Source: CAWINY01 sp963837635 (GTDB lineage Bacteria; Acidobacteriota; Terriglobia; Terriglobales; Acidobacteriaceae). Taken from it: a stretch of DNA of 64,000 nucleotides. The stretch's first letter is position 1, and every line of letters starts with the position of its first letter. Positions 36,372-46,396 of the stretch are shown piece after piece. Location: NCBI GenBank assembly GCA_963837635.1, contig CAWINY010000006.1, positions 496,001 to 560,000 on the forward strand, written 5' to 3'. Both the position numbers and the translations under genes were made by a program. The notes under the pieces are model-generated. The model was not told where the DNA came from. It was given only the letters and a program-made list of their open reading frames with translations, and did not search any database.

Positions 36372-37484
36372 ATGCACATTCTCCACGTCGTGGGTGCCCG
36401 GCCGAATTTCATGAAGGCCGCGCCGGTATTTGATGCGCTTGCGAACGGTGGCCAACGGCAGAGGTTGGTCCACACCGGGCAGCATTATGACTTCAACATG
36501 TCTGACGTGTTCTTTCAGGAACTGGGCTTGCCGGCGCCGGACATCAATCTGGAAGTGGGGTCGGGCAGTCACGCGCAGCAGACGAGCCAGATCCTTGCCC
36601 GCTTCGAGGCGGTCGTAGCCGAGCACAAACCCGATTTGGTGGTGGTGTACGGCGACGTGAATTCGACCGTGGCGGCCGCGCTCGTCTGCGCCAAATTGCT
36701 GATTCCGGTGGCCCACGTGGAAGCTGGGCTACGATCCTTCGACCGCACCATGCCGGAAGAGATCAATCGCCTGTTGACGGACCAGATTTCGGACCTGTTA
36801 TTTACCCCTTCTCCGGATGGCAATGAGAACTTGGCCCGGGAAGGAGTTGCGCCAGAGAAAGTGCATCTGGTCGGCAATGTGATGATCGATACCCTGGTTC
36901 GCCTGTTGCCCAGGGCGCAACAGCACCTGCCGGAAGGCTTGCCCGGTCGCTATGGGTTGGTTACGCTGCATCGCCCGTCCAATGTCGACGATCCCAACTG
37001 GCTGAAGCTATTGCTGGATCTGCTGCAAGACGTCAGCCGCGAGCTCCCCATCCTGTTTCCGGTGCATCCGCGAACGCGGCAAAGGATTGCGGACCTGGGC
37101 ATTCAGCCGGATGGGGGCAACACGCGGCTCCAGTTTCTTCCGCCCACGCCGTACCTCGAGTTTCTGGCCTTACAGAGCCGGGCCGCCGTGGTCATCACCG
37201 ACTCGGGTGGAATCCAGGAGGAAACCACGTACCTTGGTGTGCCGTGCCTGACCGTACGCGAGAATACGGAACGGCCGATTACTGTCACGGTTGGAACCAA
37301 CCTCCTGGTCGGCCACGACGTAGCGCGGCTGCGGACAGAGTTCGTCCATGTTCTTGCGGGCAAGCCAAAGCGTGGCAGTGTGCCCCCACTGTGGGATGGA
37401 CATGCTGCCGATCGAATTGCACAAGTCATGATGGGATGGCGCGCCCGCGCCGGGAGAAGCTTAGGGGCTGCGGGCAGAGCATAG
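36372..37484 (+). CDS. wecB: UDP-N-acetylglucosamine 2-epimerase (non-hydrolysing)
   Basis: Interconverts UDP-GlcNAc and UDP-ManNAc for surface polysaccharides. ATG 36372 gives 370 residues beginning MHILHVVGARPNFMKAAP. HTGQHYD, VYGDVNST, HVEAGLRSFDRTMPEE, LHRPSNVDD, TDSGGIQEE and RENTERPIT are the family motifs. It stands alone rather than in a polysaccharide cluster, so the product polymer cannot be told. Confidence 0.96.
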   Translation: MHILHVVGARPNFMKAAPVFDALANGGQRQRLVHTGQHYDFNMSDVFFQELGLPAPDINLEVGSGSHAQQTSQILARFEAVVAEHKPDLVVVYGDVNSTVAAALVCAKLLIPVAHVEAGLRSFDRTMPEEINRLLTDQISDLLFTPSPDGNENLAREGVAPEKVHLVGNVMIDTLVRLLPRAQQHLPEGLPGRYGLVTLHRPSNVDDPNWLKLLLDLLQDVSRELPILFPVHPRTRQRIADLGIQPDGGNTRLQFLPPTPYLEFLALQSRAAVVITDSGGIQEETTYLGVPCLTVRENTERPITVTVGTNLLVGHDVARLRTEFVHVLAGKPKRGSVPPLWDGHAADRIAQVMMGWRARAGRSLGAAGRA

Positions 37485-37506
37485 GTTTGTGTGAGCGGTC
37501 TAAGCG

Positions 37507-37935
37507 TTACCGGTCAGGGATCTCAATCCGCCTCCTGCCAAAAAGGCGGGCATCAATGGACCATGCGCCGGGTCCGAGCATGGCCAGGCTAGCGCCCAAG
37601 GTTCCCAGCAAAAGATGAGTCCACACATCATCGGGCCTTGCGATCATGGTCCACAACTCCATGGCTGCGACCAGCGCGCCAGCAACGGGGGTCCACAATC
37701 CGGCAGCCAGAAGCAATCCGCAACCGGCGGCAATCAAGTCCCGTGTCAGGTGCGGAGTAGCTTCTCCCAGCGAATTGAGGGCATGATGACCTAGGCAAAT
37801 GCCGGCGACCAGACGCAGGATCAGCAGCCCCGTCCCCGGCCAACCATCAGCGAAGGTGGAGAACAGCCGCTGCAGATATACCCCCAAAATGGGGCATCGA
37901 TGTGCCCCCTTGCAGGGTATGAGATCCAGGAACAA
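37507..37935 (-). CDS. DoxX family membrane protein
   Basis: Up to 142 residues, four membrane helices. GLLILRLVAGICLGHHALNSL, GLLLAAGLWTPVAGALVAAMELW and the end LSLxxxGPGAWSIDARLFGRRR-like segment fit DoxX/DUF-type oxidoreductase-associated proteins. The first 16 residues come from a stretch with two direct copies of a GGGGC...CGATGTGCCCC element, so the true start may be TTG at 37887. Convergent with wecB; function not established. Confidence 0.8.
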   Translation of the reverse strand: MFLDLIPCKGAHRCPILGVYLQRLFSTFADGWPGTGLLILRLVAGICLGHHALNSLGEATPHLTRDLIAAGCGLLLAAGLWTPVAGALVAAMELWTMIARPDDVWTHLLLGTLGASLAMLGPGAWSIDARLFGRRRIEIPDR

Positions 37936-38125
37936 TTCGAAGCCCTAATAAACGGGGCCGATGTGCCCCTCTTTCGGGGGGACTGTCATTCGGGAGATTT
38001 GGCATTCCGAGCGAAACGAGGAATCTTTCGTTACGCAGGGTGACAGCGATTGCTTAGACGAAAGCGGATAGCTGATCGCTGATAGCTGATGGCCGATGGC
38101 TCTGCTATAGTTCCGTGTCGAAGCC

Positions 38126-38905
38126 ATGGAGCTGATTTCCCCAAGTGATTTTCTGAAAGAGCGGGTCGAAGCTGTCCAGGAGTACTGGCTTCTGGCATGG
38201 CAATCGCTGGCCAATCTGCTTCGGCCGCCGCACTACATTGGCGATACCGTGCAGCAGGCTGACCTGATCGGGGTCGGCTCCTTGCCCATTGTCGTGCTGA
38301 CCGGCTTTTTTACCGGCGCGGTGCTCGCGCTGCAGAGCTCCAATACCTTGCAGAAGTTCGGTTCGCTCTCGCTGACCGGCCAACTGGTTTCGCTTTCCAT
38401 GGTGCGGGAGCTGGGCCCGGTGCTGACCGGCCTGATGGTCGCCGGCCGCAATGCCAGCGGCATGGCCAGTGAGCTGGGCTCCATGAAGGTCACCGAGCAG
38501 ATCGACGCCATGCGCGCGCTGGGGACCGATCCGAGTAAGAAGCTGGTCACGCCGCGCATGATCGCCAGCATCGTCATGCTGTTTTTCCTGACCATCATCT
38601 CCGATCTCGTGGGCCTGGGCGGCGGCTGGATGATTTCGCGCCTGCTGCTCGGGCTGGACTCCAACCAGTACTGGACCACCGCTTGGCAGTCGCTCGCTTT
38701 TGGAGACGTGCTCATGGGCTTGGTGAAGCCCGTACTTTTCGGGTTCGTGATCGCCAGCGTCGGCTGCTACTACGGCCTGTCCACCCGGGGTGGCACGCAG
38801 GGCGTGGGGCGCGCCACGACCCAGGCGGTGGTGGCCGCGTCGGTGCTGATCCTGGCCGTGGACCTTGTCCTGACGCGTTTCCTGATGGTCTGGTTCCCCT
38901 CCTGA
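38126..38905 (+). CDS. mlaE: MlaE-type lipid ABC transporter permease
   Basis: 259 residues, about six membrane helices, with the family core TGFFTGAVLALQSSNTLQKFG, LSMVRELGPVLTGLMVAGRNASGMASELGSMKVTEQIDAMRALG and DPSKKLVTPR. MlaE works with an MlaF ATPase to move phospholipids between inner and outer membranes. mlaF follows after 3 bp, but the periplasmic MCE subunit MlaD is not next to them in this window. Confidence 0.94.
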   Translation: MELISPSDFLKERVEAVQEYWLLAWQSLANLLRPPHYIGDTVQQADLIGVGSLPIVVLTGFFTGAVLALQSSNTLQKFGSLSLTGQLVSLSMVRELGPVLTGLMVAGRNASGMASELGSMKVTEQIDAMRALGTDPSKKLVTPRMIASIVMLFFLTIISDLVGLGGGWMISRLLLGLDSNQYWTTAWQSLAFGDVLMGLVKPVLFGFVIASVGCYYGLSTRGGTQGVGRATTQAVVAASVLILAVDLVLTRFLMVWFPS

Positions 38906-38908
38906 GCC

Positions 38909-39754
38909 ATGTCGCTCACAACCACACAGCCTTTTGCCCCGCCCCCGCCGGATGACATCCGGCACAAGGCGATCATCTTTGAGGACGTCGCCATTTCTTT
39001 TGGCGGTGACCCGGTGCTGGACGGCATCAGCTTCGAACTGGCCCGCGGCGAAAACAAAATGCTGCTGGGAGTGGCCGGGGCAGGGAAGAGCACGATCCTC
39101 AAGCTGGTTTTGGGCTTGGTCAGGCCGGATCGCGGCAAGATTTACGTGCTGGGCCATGAAGTCACCGCCATGAGCGAAGAGCAGCTCTTCGACCTGCGGC
39201 AGAAGATCGGCATGGTGTTTCAGGAGAGCGCCCTGTTTGACTCGCTCACGGTTCGCGGAAACGTGGCTTACCAGTTGGACGAGGAGGCCGGCCTCGCGCC
39301 CGAGGAGGTCGAGCGGCGCGTACGGGAGGCGCTGCGCTTCGTGGAACTGGAACATACGCTGGATATGTTTCCCGCGGAACTTTCGGGCGGCATGCGGCGG
39401 CGCGTGGCCATTGCCCGCGCCATCGTCAGCCAGCCGGAGATTCTTCTCTACGACTCGCCCACCGGTGGGCTGGATCCGGTCACCTCGACCAACATCATCG
39501 AGCTGATCGTCAAACAGCGCGACTTTTATCACACCAGCGCGCTTCTGGTGACTCACCGGCTGCAGGATGCTTTCGTCATGGCGACCCATCGCTTCGATCC
39601 TGAGCAAAACCGGATGGTGCCGATCGCGGCCGGGAGCAAGGTCGACTTGCACACCACCTTCCTGCTGCTGCGCGAGGGCAAGGTCATCTTTGACGGCACC
39701 GCGCAGCAGTTGATCCAGAGCAGGGACCCTTACATCCGTGACTACATTCGTTAG
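38909..39754 (+). CDS. mlaF: MlaF-type ABC ATPase with Ser in place of the Walker B Glu
   Basis: 281 residues. Walker A GVAGAGKST, Q-loop VFQESALFDSLTV, signature LSGGMRRRVAIARA and H-loop VTHRL are normal. Walker B reads ILLYDSPTGGLDP: Asp182 is present, but the next residue, normally the catalytic Glu (DEPT), is Ser183. The change is in clean sequence and all else is intact. Either another residue helps catalysis in this subfamily or hydrolysis is slow. Works with the MlaE gene 3 bp upstream. Confidence 0.93.
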   Translation: MSLTTTQPFAPPPPDDIRHKAIIFEDVAISFGGDPVLDGISFELARGENKMLLGVAGAGKSTILKLVLGLVRPDRGKIYVLGHEVTAMSEEQLFDLRQKIGMVFQESALFDSLTVRGNVAYQLDEEAGLAPEEVERRVREALRFVELEHTLDMFPAELSGGMRRRVAIARAIVSQPEILLYDSPTGGLDPVTSTNIIELIVKQRDFYHTSALLVTHRLQDAFVMATHRFDPEQNRMVPIAAGSKVDLHTTFLLLREGKVIFDGTAQQLIQSRDPYIRDYIR

Positions 39755-40108
39755 CGCCTTTAGAAAACCGTTTCACCGCAGAGGTCGCAGAGACCTTCGC
39801 TGAGGACGCAGAGGAAGATTTCAACACGAAGGCGCGAAGAATAGAACATAAAACGGGCAGCGGCTTCGCCTTGATTCTCCTCTGCGTTCTTCCTCTGCGC
39901 CCTCTGCGGTGAAAAGGTTTTGGTGGAGAGGTTTGCTTGAAAGATTTTCCAACAGCCGCCACGGCAGGTATTCGGGGTGAACGAAAGTTCCCGTCATCCG
40001 GGCGAGTCTGTGATAAAAGAGTTTTTGCCCCAATACGCGCAACTCCGCCCAGGCAAGCGTAATACCGCTGTGCCGTGCGGCGCGCATTGGACCTGAGTTG
40101 ATCCGCCT
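39755..40108. repeat. Gene-free stretch with a family A palindrome
   Basis: Left arm from 39771 (TTCACCGCAGAGGTCGCAG) and right arm to 39914 (CTCTGCGCCCTCTGCGGTGA) are inverse copies. The remaining 190 bp before the GH57 gene hold no recognised feature apart from presumed promoter sequence. Confidence 0.7.
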
Positions 40109-42562
40109 ATGCCGGTGATTCGCGTTCTATTTCTCTGGCACATGCACCAGCCCTTCTACAAGGACCTGGTGAGCGGCCAGTACCGTCTTCCTTGGGTGCG
40201 CATGCACGCGCTCAAGGATTACTACGGCATGGTCAAGCTGCTGGATGAATTCCCCAACGTCCACCAGACTTTCAACTTGGTTCCCTCGCTGATCGCCCAG
40301 ATGCAGGACTACATCGCGGGCACGGCGCGTGATCCCTTTCTGGAACTTGCCGCCAAACCGGCCGCCGAACTCAGCCCGGACGAGCGGCGCTTCGCCCTGA
40401 GCTACTTTTTTCAGGCCAATCCGATCCACATGATTGGCCGCTACCCGCGCTATCGCGAACTATGGGACCTGTTTCGCGCCGCCGGCTCCAACGTGGAGCG
40501 CGCCCTCGGCACCTGGCACTCGCAGGACTTCGCGGATCTGCAGGTGCTCTCGCAATTGGCCTGGTTTGACGAATTTTTCCTTGAGCAGCCGGAGATCGCC
40601 GAACTGGTGCGCAAGGGCCGCGATTTCAATGCCGGCGACCAGCGGTTGGTGATCGCCAAGCAGCGCGAGATTATGGCCGCGGTGCTGCCCGCTTACAGCG
40701 CCGCGGCGCAACGCGGTTCCATCGAAATTTCAGCCACTCCGTTTTATCACCCCATCCTGCCGCTGGTTTGCGACAGCGACCAGGGCGGCGTTTCGAGCCC
40801 GGGCCTGCACCTGCCTCCGCGCTTTCATCAGCCGGATGATGCCCGCGAGCAACTCCGCCGTGCGCTCGACCTGCATGAGCGCACCTTCGGGGTGCGCCCG
40901 GCAGGCGTGTGGCCCTCGGAAGGCAGTGTCTCGGAGGAAGTGATTTCCATCGCGCACCAACTCGGGGTGGAGTGGATGGCCACGGATGAAGGCGTCCTCG
41001 GGCGCTCGATCGGTTTCCTCTTCGAGCGCGACGGTGGGGGGCGCCTCTATGGGGCAGGGCCGCAGAATCTGTACCGCGTTTATCGCTACGAGCGGGGAGA
41101 CACCAGCATGCATATGGTGTTCCGCGACCACACTCTCTCCGATCTGGTCGGCTTCGTCTACTCCGGCATGAATGCCGGCGAGGCCGCCGGGGATTTCATC
41201 CGCCGCATCAAGGAGAACGCCGCGCCGGTGCTGGCGCAAGGCGTGGATGCCACGGTCGCCATCATTCTGGACGGCGAAAACGCCTGGGAGTACTATCCCG
41301 GCTCGGGGCGTGAATTTCTGCGCCGCCTCTATGCCGCCATCGAAGGCGACCCCAGCCTGGATGCCTGTACGGTTTCGGAAGCGATTTTCGATCAGTCGAG
41401 CAGCCCGAACCCCACCACGCGGCACGTCCCGCGCAAGCGGATTCCGCAGGAGCGCCGCCACTTCGGTCGCCTGCAATCGATCGTGCCCGGTTCGTGGATT
41501 AACGCGAATTTCAACATCTGGATCGGGGCGCCGGAAGACAACCGCGCCTGGGAGTATCTGGGCGCGGCCCGCGACTTTTACGCGCAGCACGCGGCGCCTG
41601 CTTCCGAAGCCCAGCGCAACCTGGCTTTGGAGGAGTTGCTGATCGCCGAGGGCAGCGATTGGAACTGGTGGTACGGACCCGAGCATCACAGCGAAAACGA
41701 TCGCGACTTCGACGAACTCTATCGCAAGCACCTGTCGAATGTGTATCACACTCTCGGCGCGACCCCGCCGGAGTATCTGGCCCAGCCGATCACGGTGGTG
41801 CATGTGCGACCCACCTTCGTTGGCCAGTCGGCGTATATCCATCCGCGAATTGCCTCGGAATATCCGCGTTACTTTGATTGGCTAGGCGCCGCCATGTACA
41901 CCGCCGACCGCCGCGCCGGCGCCATGCATGGCAAGCTGTTCCTGCTGGACTCGATCTATGCCGGCATTGACGGAAACAATGTTTATGGACGGCTGGAATT
42001 TTCCGAGCCGCTGCCCGACGGGGAATTCGATGTGGTGGTGAACTGCGAGTACGTTCGTTCCGCGCATGCAGGCGCAACCCCGGCGCTTGCACCCCAGCCC
42101 ATGCCGCCCCAGTCTCGGCCGGAGACCGCGACCGCCATGGGCCGCGAGGCCAAGCGCTCATTTCGTTTGCTGGTGAAAGTCCGCGATCACCGTATCTCGA
42201 ACTGTAGCTTGAGCGAGTGCGAGGGGAAGGCTCCGGTTTTGCCGCAATCTGGAAATCAATCCGGTGCAGGCTCCTACGCCGCAGAGAGCGGACTGTCCCA
42301 GGTTCCGGCCACCGCCGCCGGCAATGGCGGTGAGAGGCCCTGCCCGCCTGAGATCGAAACCTGCCTGCGCAAGGACTTCCTATTTCGTTTGCCGTTCTCG
42401 CTGTTGAACGCGGAACTGGGGGGCATCCTCCGCCTGCGCTTCAGCCTGTGGCGCGAACGCCTGCCGGTCGATGCCCTGCCGCTGGAAGGCTGGATGGAAC
42501 TGCCAGTCCTGACCGAGGACGAACTGGCGGCGGATGCCTACAACTATGGAGTGCATACCTAG
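40109..42562 (+). CDS. Glycoside hydrolase family 57 protein
   Basis: 817 residues, a retaining alpha-glucan-acting family (amylase, branching enzyme or 4-alpha-glucanotransferase). The opening LFLWHMHQPFYKD is the GH57 first strand. The nucleophile is Glu271 in GVWPSEGSVS and the acid is probably Asp293 in WMATDEG. DGENAWEYY and the tail domain with WNWWYGPEHHSEND are typical of the large cytosolic GH57 group. Residues about 650-750 are an Ala/Pro/Gly-rich linker. No signal peptide, so probably involved in glycogen metabolism. Confidence 0.9.
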   Translation: MPVIRVLFLWHMHQPFYKDLVSGQYRLPWVRMHALKDYYGMVKLLDEFPNVHQTFNLVPSLIAQMQDYIAGTARDPFLELAAKPAAELSPDERRFALSYFFQANPIHMIGRYPRYRELWDLFRAAGSNVERALGTWHSQDFADLQVLSQLAWFDEFFLEQPEIAELVRKGRDFNAGDQRLVIAKQREIMAAVLPAYSAAAQRGSIEISATPFYHPILPLVCDSDQGGVSSPGLHLPPRFHQPDDAREQLRRALDLHERTFGVRPAGVWPSEGSVSEEVISIAHQLGVEWMATDEGVLGRSIGFLFERDGGGRLYGAGPQNLYRVYRYERGDTSMHMVFRDHTLSDLVGFVYSGMNAGEAAGDFIRRIKENAAPVLAQGVDATVAIILDGENAWEYYPGSGREFLRRLYAAIEGDPSLDACTVSEAIFDQSSSPNPTTRHVPRKRIPQERRHFGRLQSIVPGSWINANFNIWIGAPEDNRAWEYLGAARDFYAQHAAPASEAQRNLALEELLIAEGSDWNWWYGPEHHSENDRDFDELYRKHLSNVYHTLGATPPEYLAQPITVVHVRPTFVGQSAYIHPRIASEYPRYFDWLGAAMYTADRRAGAMHGKLFLLDSIYAGIDGNNVYGRLEFSEPLPDGEFDVVVNCEYVRSAHAGATPALAPQPMPPQSRPETATAMGREAKRSFRLLVKVRDHRISNCSLSECEGKAPVLPQSGNQSGAGSYAAESGLSQVPATAAGNGGERPCPPEIETCLRKDFLFRLPFSLLNAELGGILRLRFSLWRERLPVDALPLEGWMELPVLTEDELAADAYNYGVHT

Positions 42563-42610
42563 ATCGACGCGATGACAAGGTAGGCTTCACTCAGATCACC
42601 AGAAAAGCAC

Positions 42611-44125
42611 ATGGCACTGATCGAATGTGTTCCCAACTTCTCCGAAGGCCGGGACAAGGCCAAAGTTGACGCCATCCTCTCGGCGATGAATGTTGCCGGC
42701 GTGTATTTGCTCGACCGCGAGATGGACCCCGATCACAACCGCTGCGTCATCACCCTGGTGGGCGACCGCGAGCCGTTGATGGACGCCATGCTGCGCGGCA
42801 TCGGCAAGGCTGCCGAACTGATCGACCTGACTCAGCATCGAGGTGCGCATCCGCGGCTGGGCGCGACCGACGTGGTGCCGTTCATCCCCATCGAGGGCGC
42901 CACGCTCGAAGACTGCGTGCAGATGGCGCGGCAACTCGGGGAGCAAGTGGCGCGCCGATACCAGATTCCGGTTTATCTCTATGAATCCGCTGCGACTCGG
43001 CCGGAGCGCCAGAACCTGGAAAACATACGGCGCGGCCAGTTCGAAGGCCTCCGTGATGAGATCGCGACCAACCCCGAGCGCAAGCCTGATTTCGGCGAAG
43101 CCAAGGTCCATCCCACGGCCGGAGCGGTGGTCATCGGCGCGCGAAAATTCCTGATCGCCTACAACGTCTACCTGAACACGGGCGATGTTGAAGTGGCGAA
43201 GAAGATCGCCAAGGCAGTGCGCTTCTCCAGCGGCGGTTTGCGTTACGTAAAGGGCATGGGTGTGCTGGTCCGCGGCTTGGCCCAGGTCTCGATGAACCTC
43301 ACCGATTTCGAGCAGACGCCCATTGCCCGGGTCTTCGAGTTCGTCCAGCGCGAAGCGGCGCGCTACGGGGTAATGCCTCTGAGCAGCGAGATCGTCGGTC
43401 TGATCCCGAAGAAGGCGCTGGAAGACGCCGCGGAATGGTTCCTGCAAGTTGAGAACTTCAACTCTTCACTCATCCTCGAAAATCGCCTGGCGGCTGTCAT
43501 GGGTGGAAAGGTGTCAGCTGGCGGGCTGCGCGCTGGCATCGAGCCGTTTGTCGAGCAACTTGCAGCTCCCACCCCAGCCCCCGGCGGTGGAAGCGCCGCC
43601 GCCGCCGCCGCCGCTATGGCGGCGGGCCTGGCGCGGATGGTGGCGGGCATGTCGCGCGGCAAGAAAGCCTATCTGCAACACGAGCAACAGCTTGCCGCTG
43701 CCGTGCTCCGCCTGGACGGCCTCCGTGAAGAGTTGAAGGCGGCGATTGACGCCGACGCTGAGGCCTTTCAGGCGGTGATAAAGGCGTACAAGGCGGCGAA
43801 GGCCAGCCCCGATGCGAGCCAACCGCTGAGCCAAGCCGCGCCGGGTCCAGCGCAGGCGCTAACCAAAGACGCGCTACGCAGCGCAGCGCTGGTTCCCCTC
43901 GGGGTGGCCGAACGCGCCGCGCAGGTGCGCGCGCTCGCCGAGGAACTTGCTCCCATCACCAACCCCAATATGGCTTCCGACCTGGTCACGGCCAAGGCGC
44001 TCGCCGAAGCGGCGATCACCGGAGCTTTGGCCAACGTGCGCATTAATCTCGAAGTCCTCCGGGATGACCACTTCGCCGAGGATGTCCGCCAACGTCTCCG
44101 CTCCGCGGGGCTTCCGGCGATCTGA
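42611..44125 (+). CDS. ftcD: Glutamate formimidoyltransferase / formimidotetrahydrofolate cyclodeaminase
   Basis: 504 residues with both activities in one chain, as in animals. The transferase half (about 1-300) has ECVPNFSEGRD, the catalytic-region His in RGAHPRLGATDVVPFIP, KVHPTAGAVVIGARKFLIAYNVYL and GLAQVSMNL. The cyclodeaminase half (about 312-504) starts with the PAPGGGSAAA loop and has MVAGMSRGKKAY and NPNMASDL. It ends histidine breakdown and feeds one-carbon units to folate; no hut genes are nearby. Confidence 0.95.
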   Translation: MALIECVPNFSEGRDKAKVDAILSAMNVAGVYLLDREMDPDHNRCVITLVGDREPLMDAMLRGIGKAAELIDLTQHRGAHPRLGATDVVPFIPIEGATLEDCVQMARQLGEQVARRYQIPVYLYESAATRPERQNLENIRRGQFEGLRDEIATNPERKPDFGEAKVHPTAGAVVIGARKFLIAYNVYLNTGDVEVAKKIAKAVRFSSGGLRYVKGMGVLVRGLAQVSMNLTDFEQTPIARVFEFVQREAARYGVMPLSSEIVGLIPKKALEDAAEWFLQVENFNSSLILENRLAAVMGGKVSAGGLRAGIEPFVEQLAAPTPAPGGGSAAAAAAAMAAGLARMVAGMSRGKKAYLQHEQQLAAAVLRLDGLREELKAAIDADAEAFQAVIKAYKAAKASPDASQPLSQAAPGPAQALTKDALRSAALVPLGVAERAAQVRALAEELAPITNPNMASDLVTAKALAEAAITGALANVRINLEVLRDDHFAEDVRQRLRSAGLPAI

Positions 44126-44279
44126 GCCGAATCTTTTTAGGATTATTCGGGTTTGGATCTCAGGGCGTTTAGCATCAGTTCTAATCCAGAGTTCGGTTAC
44201 AATCGGAAGGTAAATAGAAGTTCCAACCAAAACCAGGGCGCTCACATCCTGTAATAGGAGAGTTCTGGAAAGAGGAACC

Positions 44280-45209
44280 ATGAAGCGCTTTGCATTACTC
44301 GCAGCCCTGCTGCTGATTGGCGCATTGAGCTGGGCGGCAGCGCTCGGCACGTCGGCCCGCACCGCGATCCCCAGCGGCGTTCAGCAGATCATCTCGGTGG
44401 ATTACCGCGCGCTGAAGGCATCCCCTACGGCCCTGGATCTAAAGAAACGCGTGCTCCCCGAGCAGCTTAAGCAGTTCGAGACCGCGCTGGACGCATTCGG
44501 AATTAAGCCCGATCGGGACGTCGAAACCCTTACCTTCGCCTCGTTCCGCGTCGATAAGGGAGTGCAGATCATCGGCATCGCGGAAGGGCAGTTCCCGCGC
44601 AAGAAGATCCTGGCCCGGCTGAAGGCCAACAAAATCTCGGGCACCAAGTACCGCACCTCGCTGCTCTATCCCATGTCCGGCGCCATGGACAGCGTCTTCC
44701 TCGACGACTACACCATGCTGTTTGGCGAGCAAAGCGCGGTCAAGAGCGCTTTGGACGCGCGCGACGGCGAGGCGTCCAGCCTGAACTCCAACTCGCAGAT
44801 GGCCGACCTGATCAACTCGGCCGATGACGGCGCGGTCTGGAGCGTGCTCGACCAGAAAGGCACACAAAACATTCTGCGCTCGGCCATGGGCGATGCCTCG
44901 AAACTGGCCGACTACGACATCGTCAAAAAGCGCTTGCTCGGTTCGCGCTATGCCATGGATTTCACCCATGGCGTTGCCTTCAACCTGAACGTCGTCACCT
45001 CGGATGAGATGACCGCGGCCACGCTTTCTTCCCTGCTGAAAGCCGGCATGGTCTATCGCAAGATGACCGCGAGCGCCGTCGAGAAGGCCGCGCTGGAAAA
45101 CGTAACCGTTGACTCCGACAGCGGCCAGTTGAGGCTCCATTTCAGCACCGACGATACGAAATTCGAGTCGTTTCTGAATTCGGATCTGTTCGCCGCGGTG
45201 TCGCACTAG
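44280..45209 (+). CDS. Secreted hypothetical protein
   Basis: 309 residues with a clear signal peptide (KRFALLAALLLIGALSWAAALG). The rest is soluble, beginning IPSGVQQIISVDYRALKASPTALDLKKRVLPEQLKQFE; it has repeated alpha/beta-looking segments and no Cys. GAAAGAGG precedes the ATG. I know similar-looking proteins only as hypothetical Acidobacteriota exports. No partner gene is evident. Confidence 0.75.
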   Translation: MKRFALLAALLLIGALSWAAALGTSARTAIPSGVQQIISVDYRALKASPTALDLKKRVLPEQLKQFETALDAFGIKPDRDVETLTFASFRVDKGVQIIGIAEGQFPRKKILARLKANKISGTKYRTSLLYPMSGAMDSVFLDDYTMLFGEQSAVKSALDARDGEASSLNSNSQMADLINSADDGAVWSVLDQKGTQNILRSAMGDASKLADYDIVKKRLLGSRYAMDFTHGVAFNLNVVTSDEMTAATLSSLLKAGMVYRKMTASAVEKAALENVTVDSDSGQLRLHFSTDDTKFESFLNSDLFAAVSH

Positions 45210-45253
45210 CTCTTGGCATGAGTGGCGAACCCCATCCCTCCCGTAAGAGGCGC

Positions 45254-45310
45254 TTTTGGCTATTGGCTATTGGCTCAACCAATGAAAGCTGAAAGCCAAG
45301 AGCCAATAGC
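45254..45310. repeat. Palindrome of GGCTATT/AATAGCC units
   Basis: TTTTGGCTATTGGCTATTGG and an inverse AGCCAAGAGCCAATAGC enclose about 20 nt, in the gap before the quinone reductase gene. Confidence 0.6.
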
Positions 45311-45433
45311 AGTGCCTTTGCAACGCGGCCAAGAATTCACCTCAAGCTCTTTTCACATGCATCTATAATCGCGGCGCGCTCATGATTCCCAGCCGGCGTT
45401 CACGCTGGTTGGGCCGGCGCAATGGAGAGTCGA

Positions 45434-46396
45434 ATGAAAGCGATTCGAGTTCACCAGTTTGGCGGCCCGGAGGTTCTCCGCCTGGATGAGGTTTCCGATC
45501 CCAAGCCCGGTCCCGGCGAGGTTCTGGCGCGCGTCCGCGCGGCGGGCGTGAACCCGGTGGAGACCTACATTCGCTCGGGCGGATATGGCATGAAGCCGCA
45601 GCTTCCCTACACTCCTGGAAGCGATGCCGGCGGCGTGGTGGAATCCGTGGGCGAAGGCGTGAGTAGCTTCAAGCCCGGAGACCGCGTCTACCTGGCGGGA
45701 TCGACCAGCGGCACCTATGCCGAACTGGCGGTCTCGATGGAACGTCAGGTCCACCGCCTGCCCGAGCGGGTCAGCTTCGCGCAGGGCGCCGCCATCGGTA
45801 TCCCATACGCGACCGCATACCGCGCCCTGTTCCAGGTGGCGAATGCCAAGCCAGGAGAAACCATGCTGGTCCATGGCGCCACGGGCGGGGTCGGAATCGC
45901 CGCCCTACAACTGGCGCGGGCCGCGGGGCTAACCGTGTTCGGCACGGGCGGCACGCCGGAAGGACGCGCCCTGGCGCTGAAGGAAGGCGCGCATCACATG
46001 CTGGACCACGGCAACCCCGGTTACCTCGACGAGCTGATGGCGCAGACCGATGGCCACGGCGTAAACGTCATCCTCGAGATGCTCGCCAACAAGAATCTTG
46101 GCAAGGACCTGACTGTGTTGGCGCCAAAAGGACGGGTGGTGGTGATCGGCAGCCGCGGACCGGTCGAGATCAATCCGCGCGACGCCATGGGCCGCGACGG
46201 CGCGATCCTCGGCATGGTCCTGTTTAACGCCTCGCCGCAAGAGATGGCCAGCATTCATGCGGCGCTTTCGGCTGGGTTGGAAAACGGAACCCTGCGGCCG
46301 GTCATAGGCAAGGAGTTGCCGCTGGCCCAAGCCGCCCAGGCCCACGAAGACGTGATGAAGCCCGGCGCTCAGGGCAAGATCGTGCTGGTGCCCTGA
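45434..46396 (+). CDS. NADPH:quinone reductase-like zinc-independent MDR protein
   Basis: 320 residues from ATG 45434, which has GGAGAG just upstream; ATG 45422 would add four residues. AIRVHQFGGPEVLRL, PGSDAGGVVESVGEGV, the nucleotide loop VHGATGGVGIAALQLA and EMLANKNLGKDL match zeta-crystallin/Qor members. The catalytic zinc ligands of alcohol dehydrogenases are absent. It probably reduces quinones or enones with NADPH. Confidence 0.9.
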   Translation: MKAIRVHQFGGPEVLRLDEVSDPKPGPGEVLARVRAAGVNPVETYIRSGGYGMKPQLPYTPGSDAGGVVESVGEGVSSFKPGDRVYLAGSTSGTYAELAVSMERQVHRLPERVSFAQGAAIGIPYATAYRALFQVANAKPGETMLVHGATGGVGIAALQLARAAGLTVFGTGGTPEGRALALKEGAHHMLDHGNPGYLDELMAQTDGHGVNVILEMLANKNLGKDLTVLAPKGRVVVIGSRGPVEINPRDAMGRDGAILGMVLFNASPQEMASIHAALSAGLENGTLRPVIGKELPLAQAAQAHEDVMKPGAQGKIVLVP

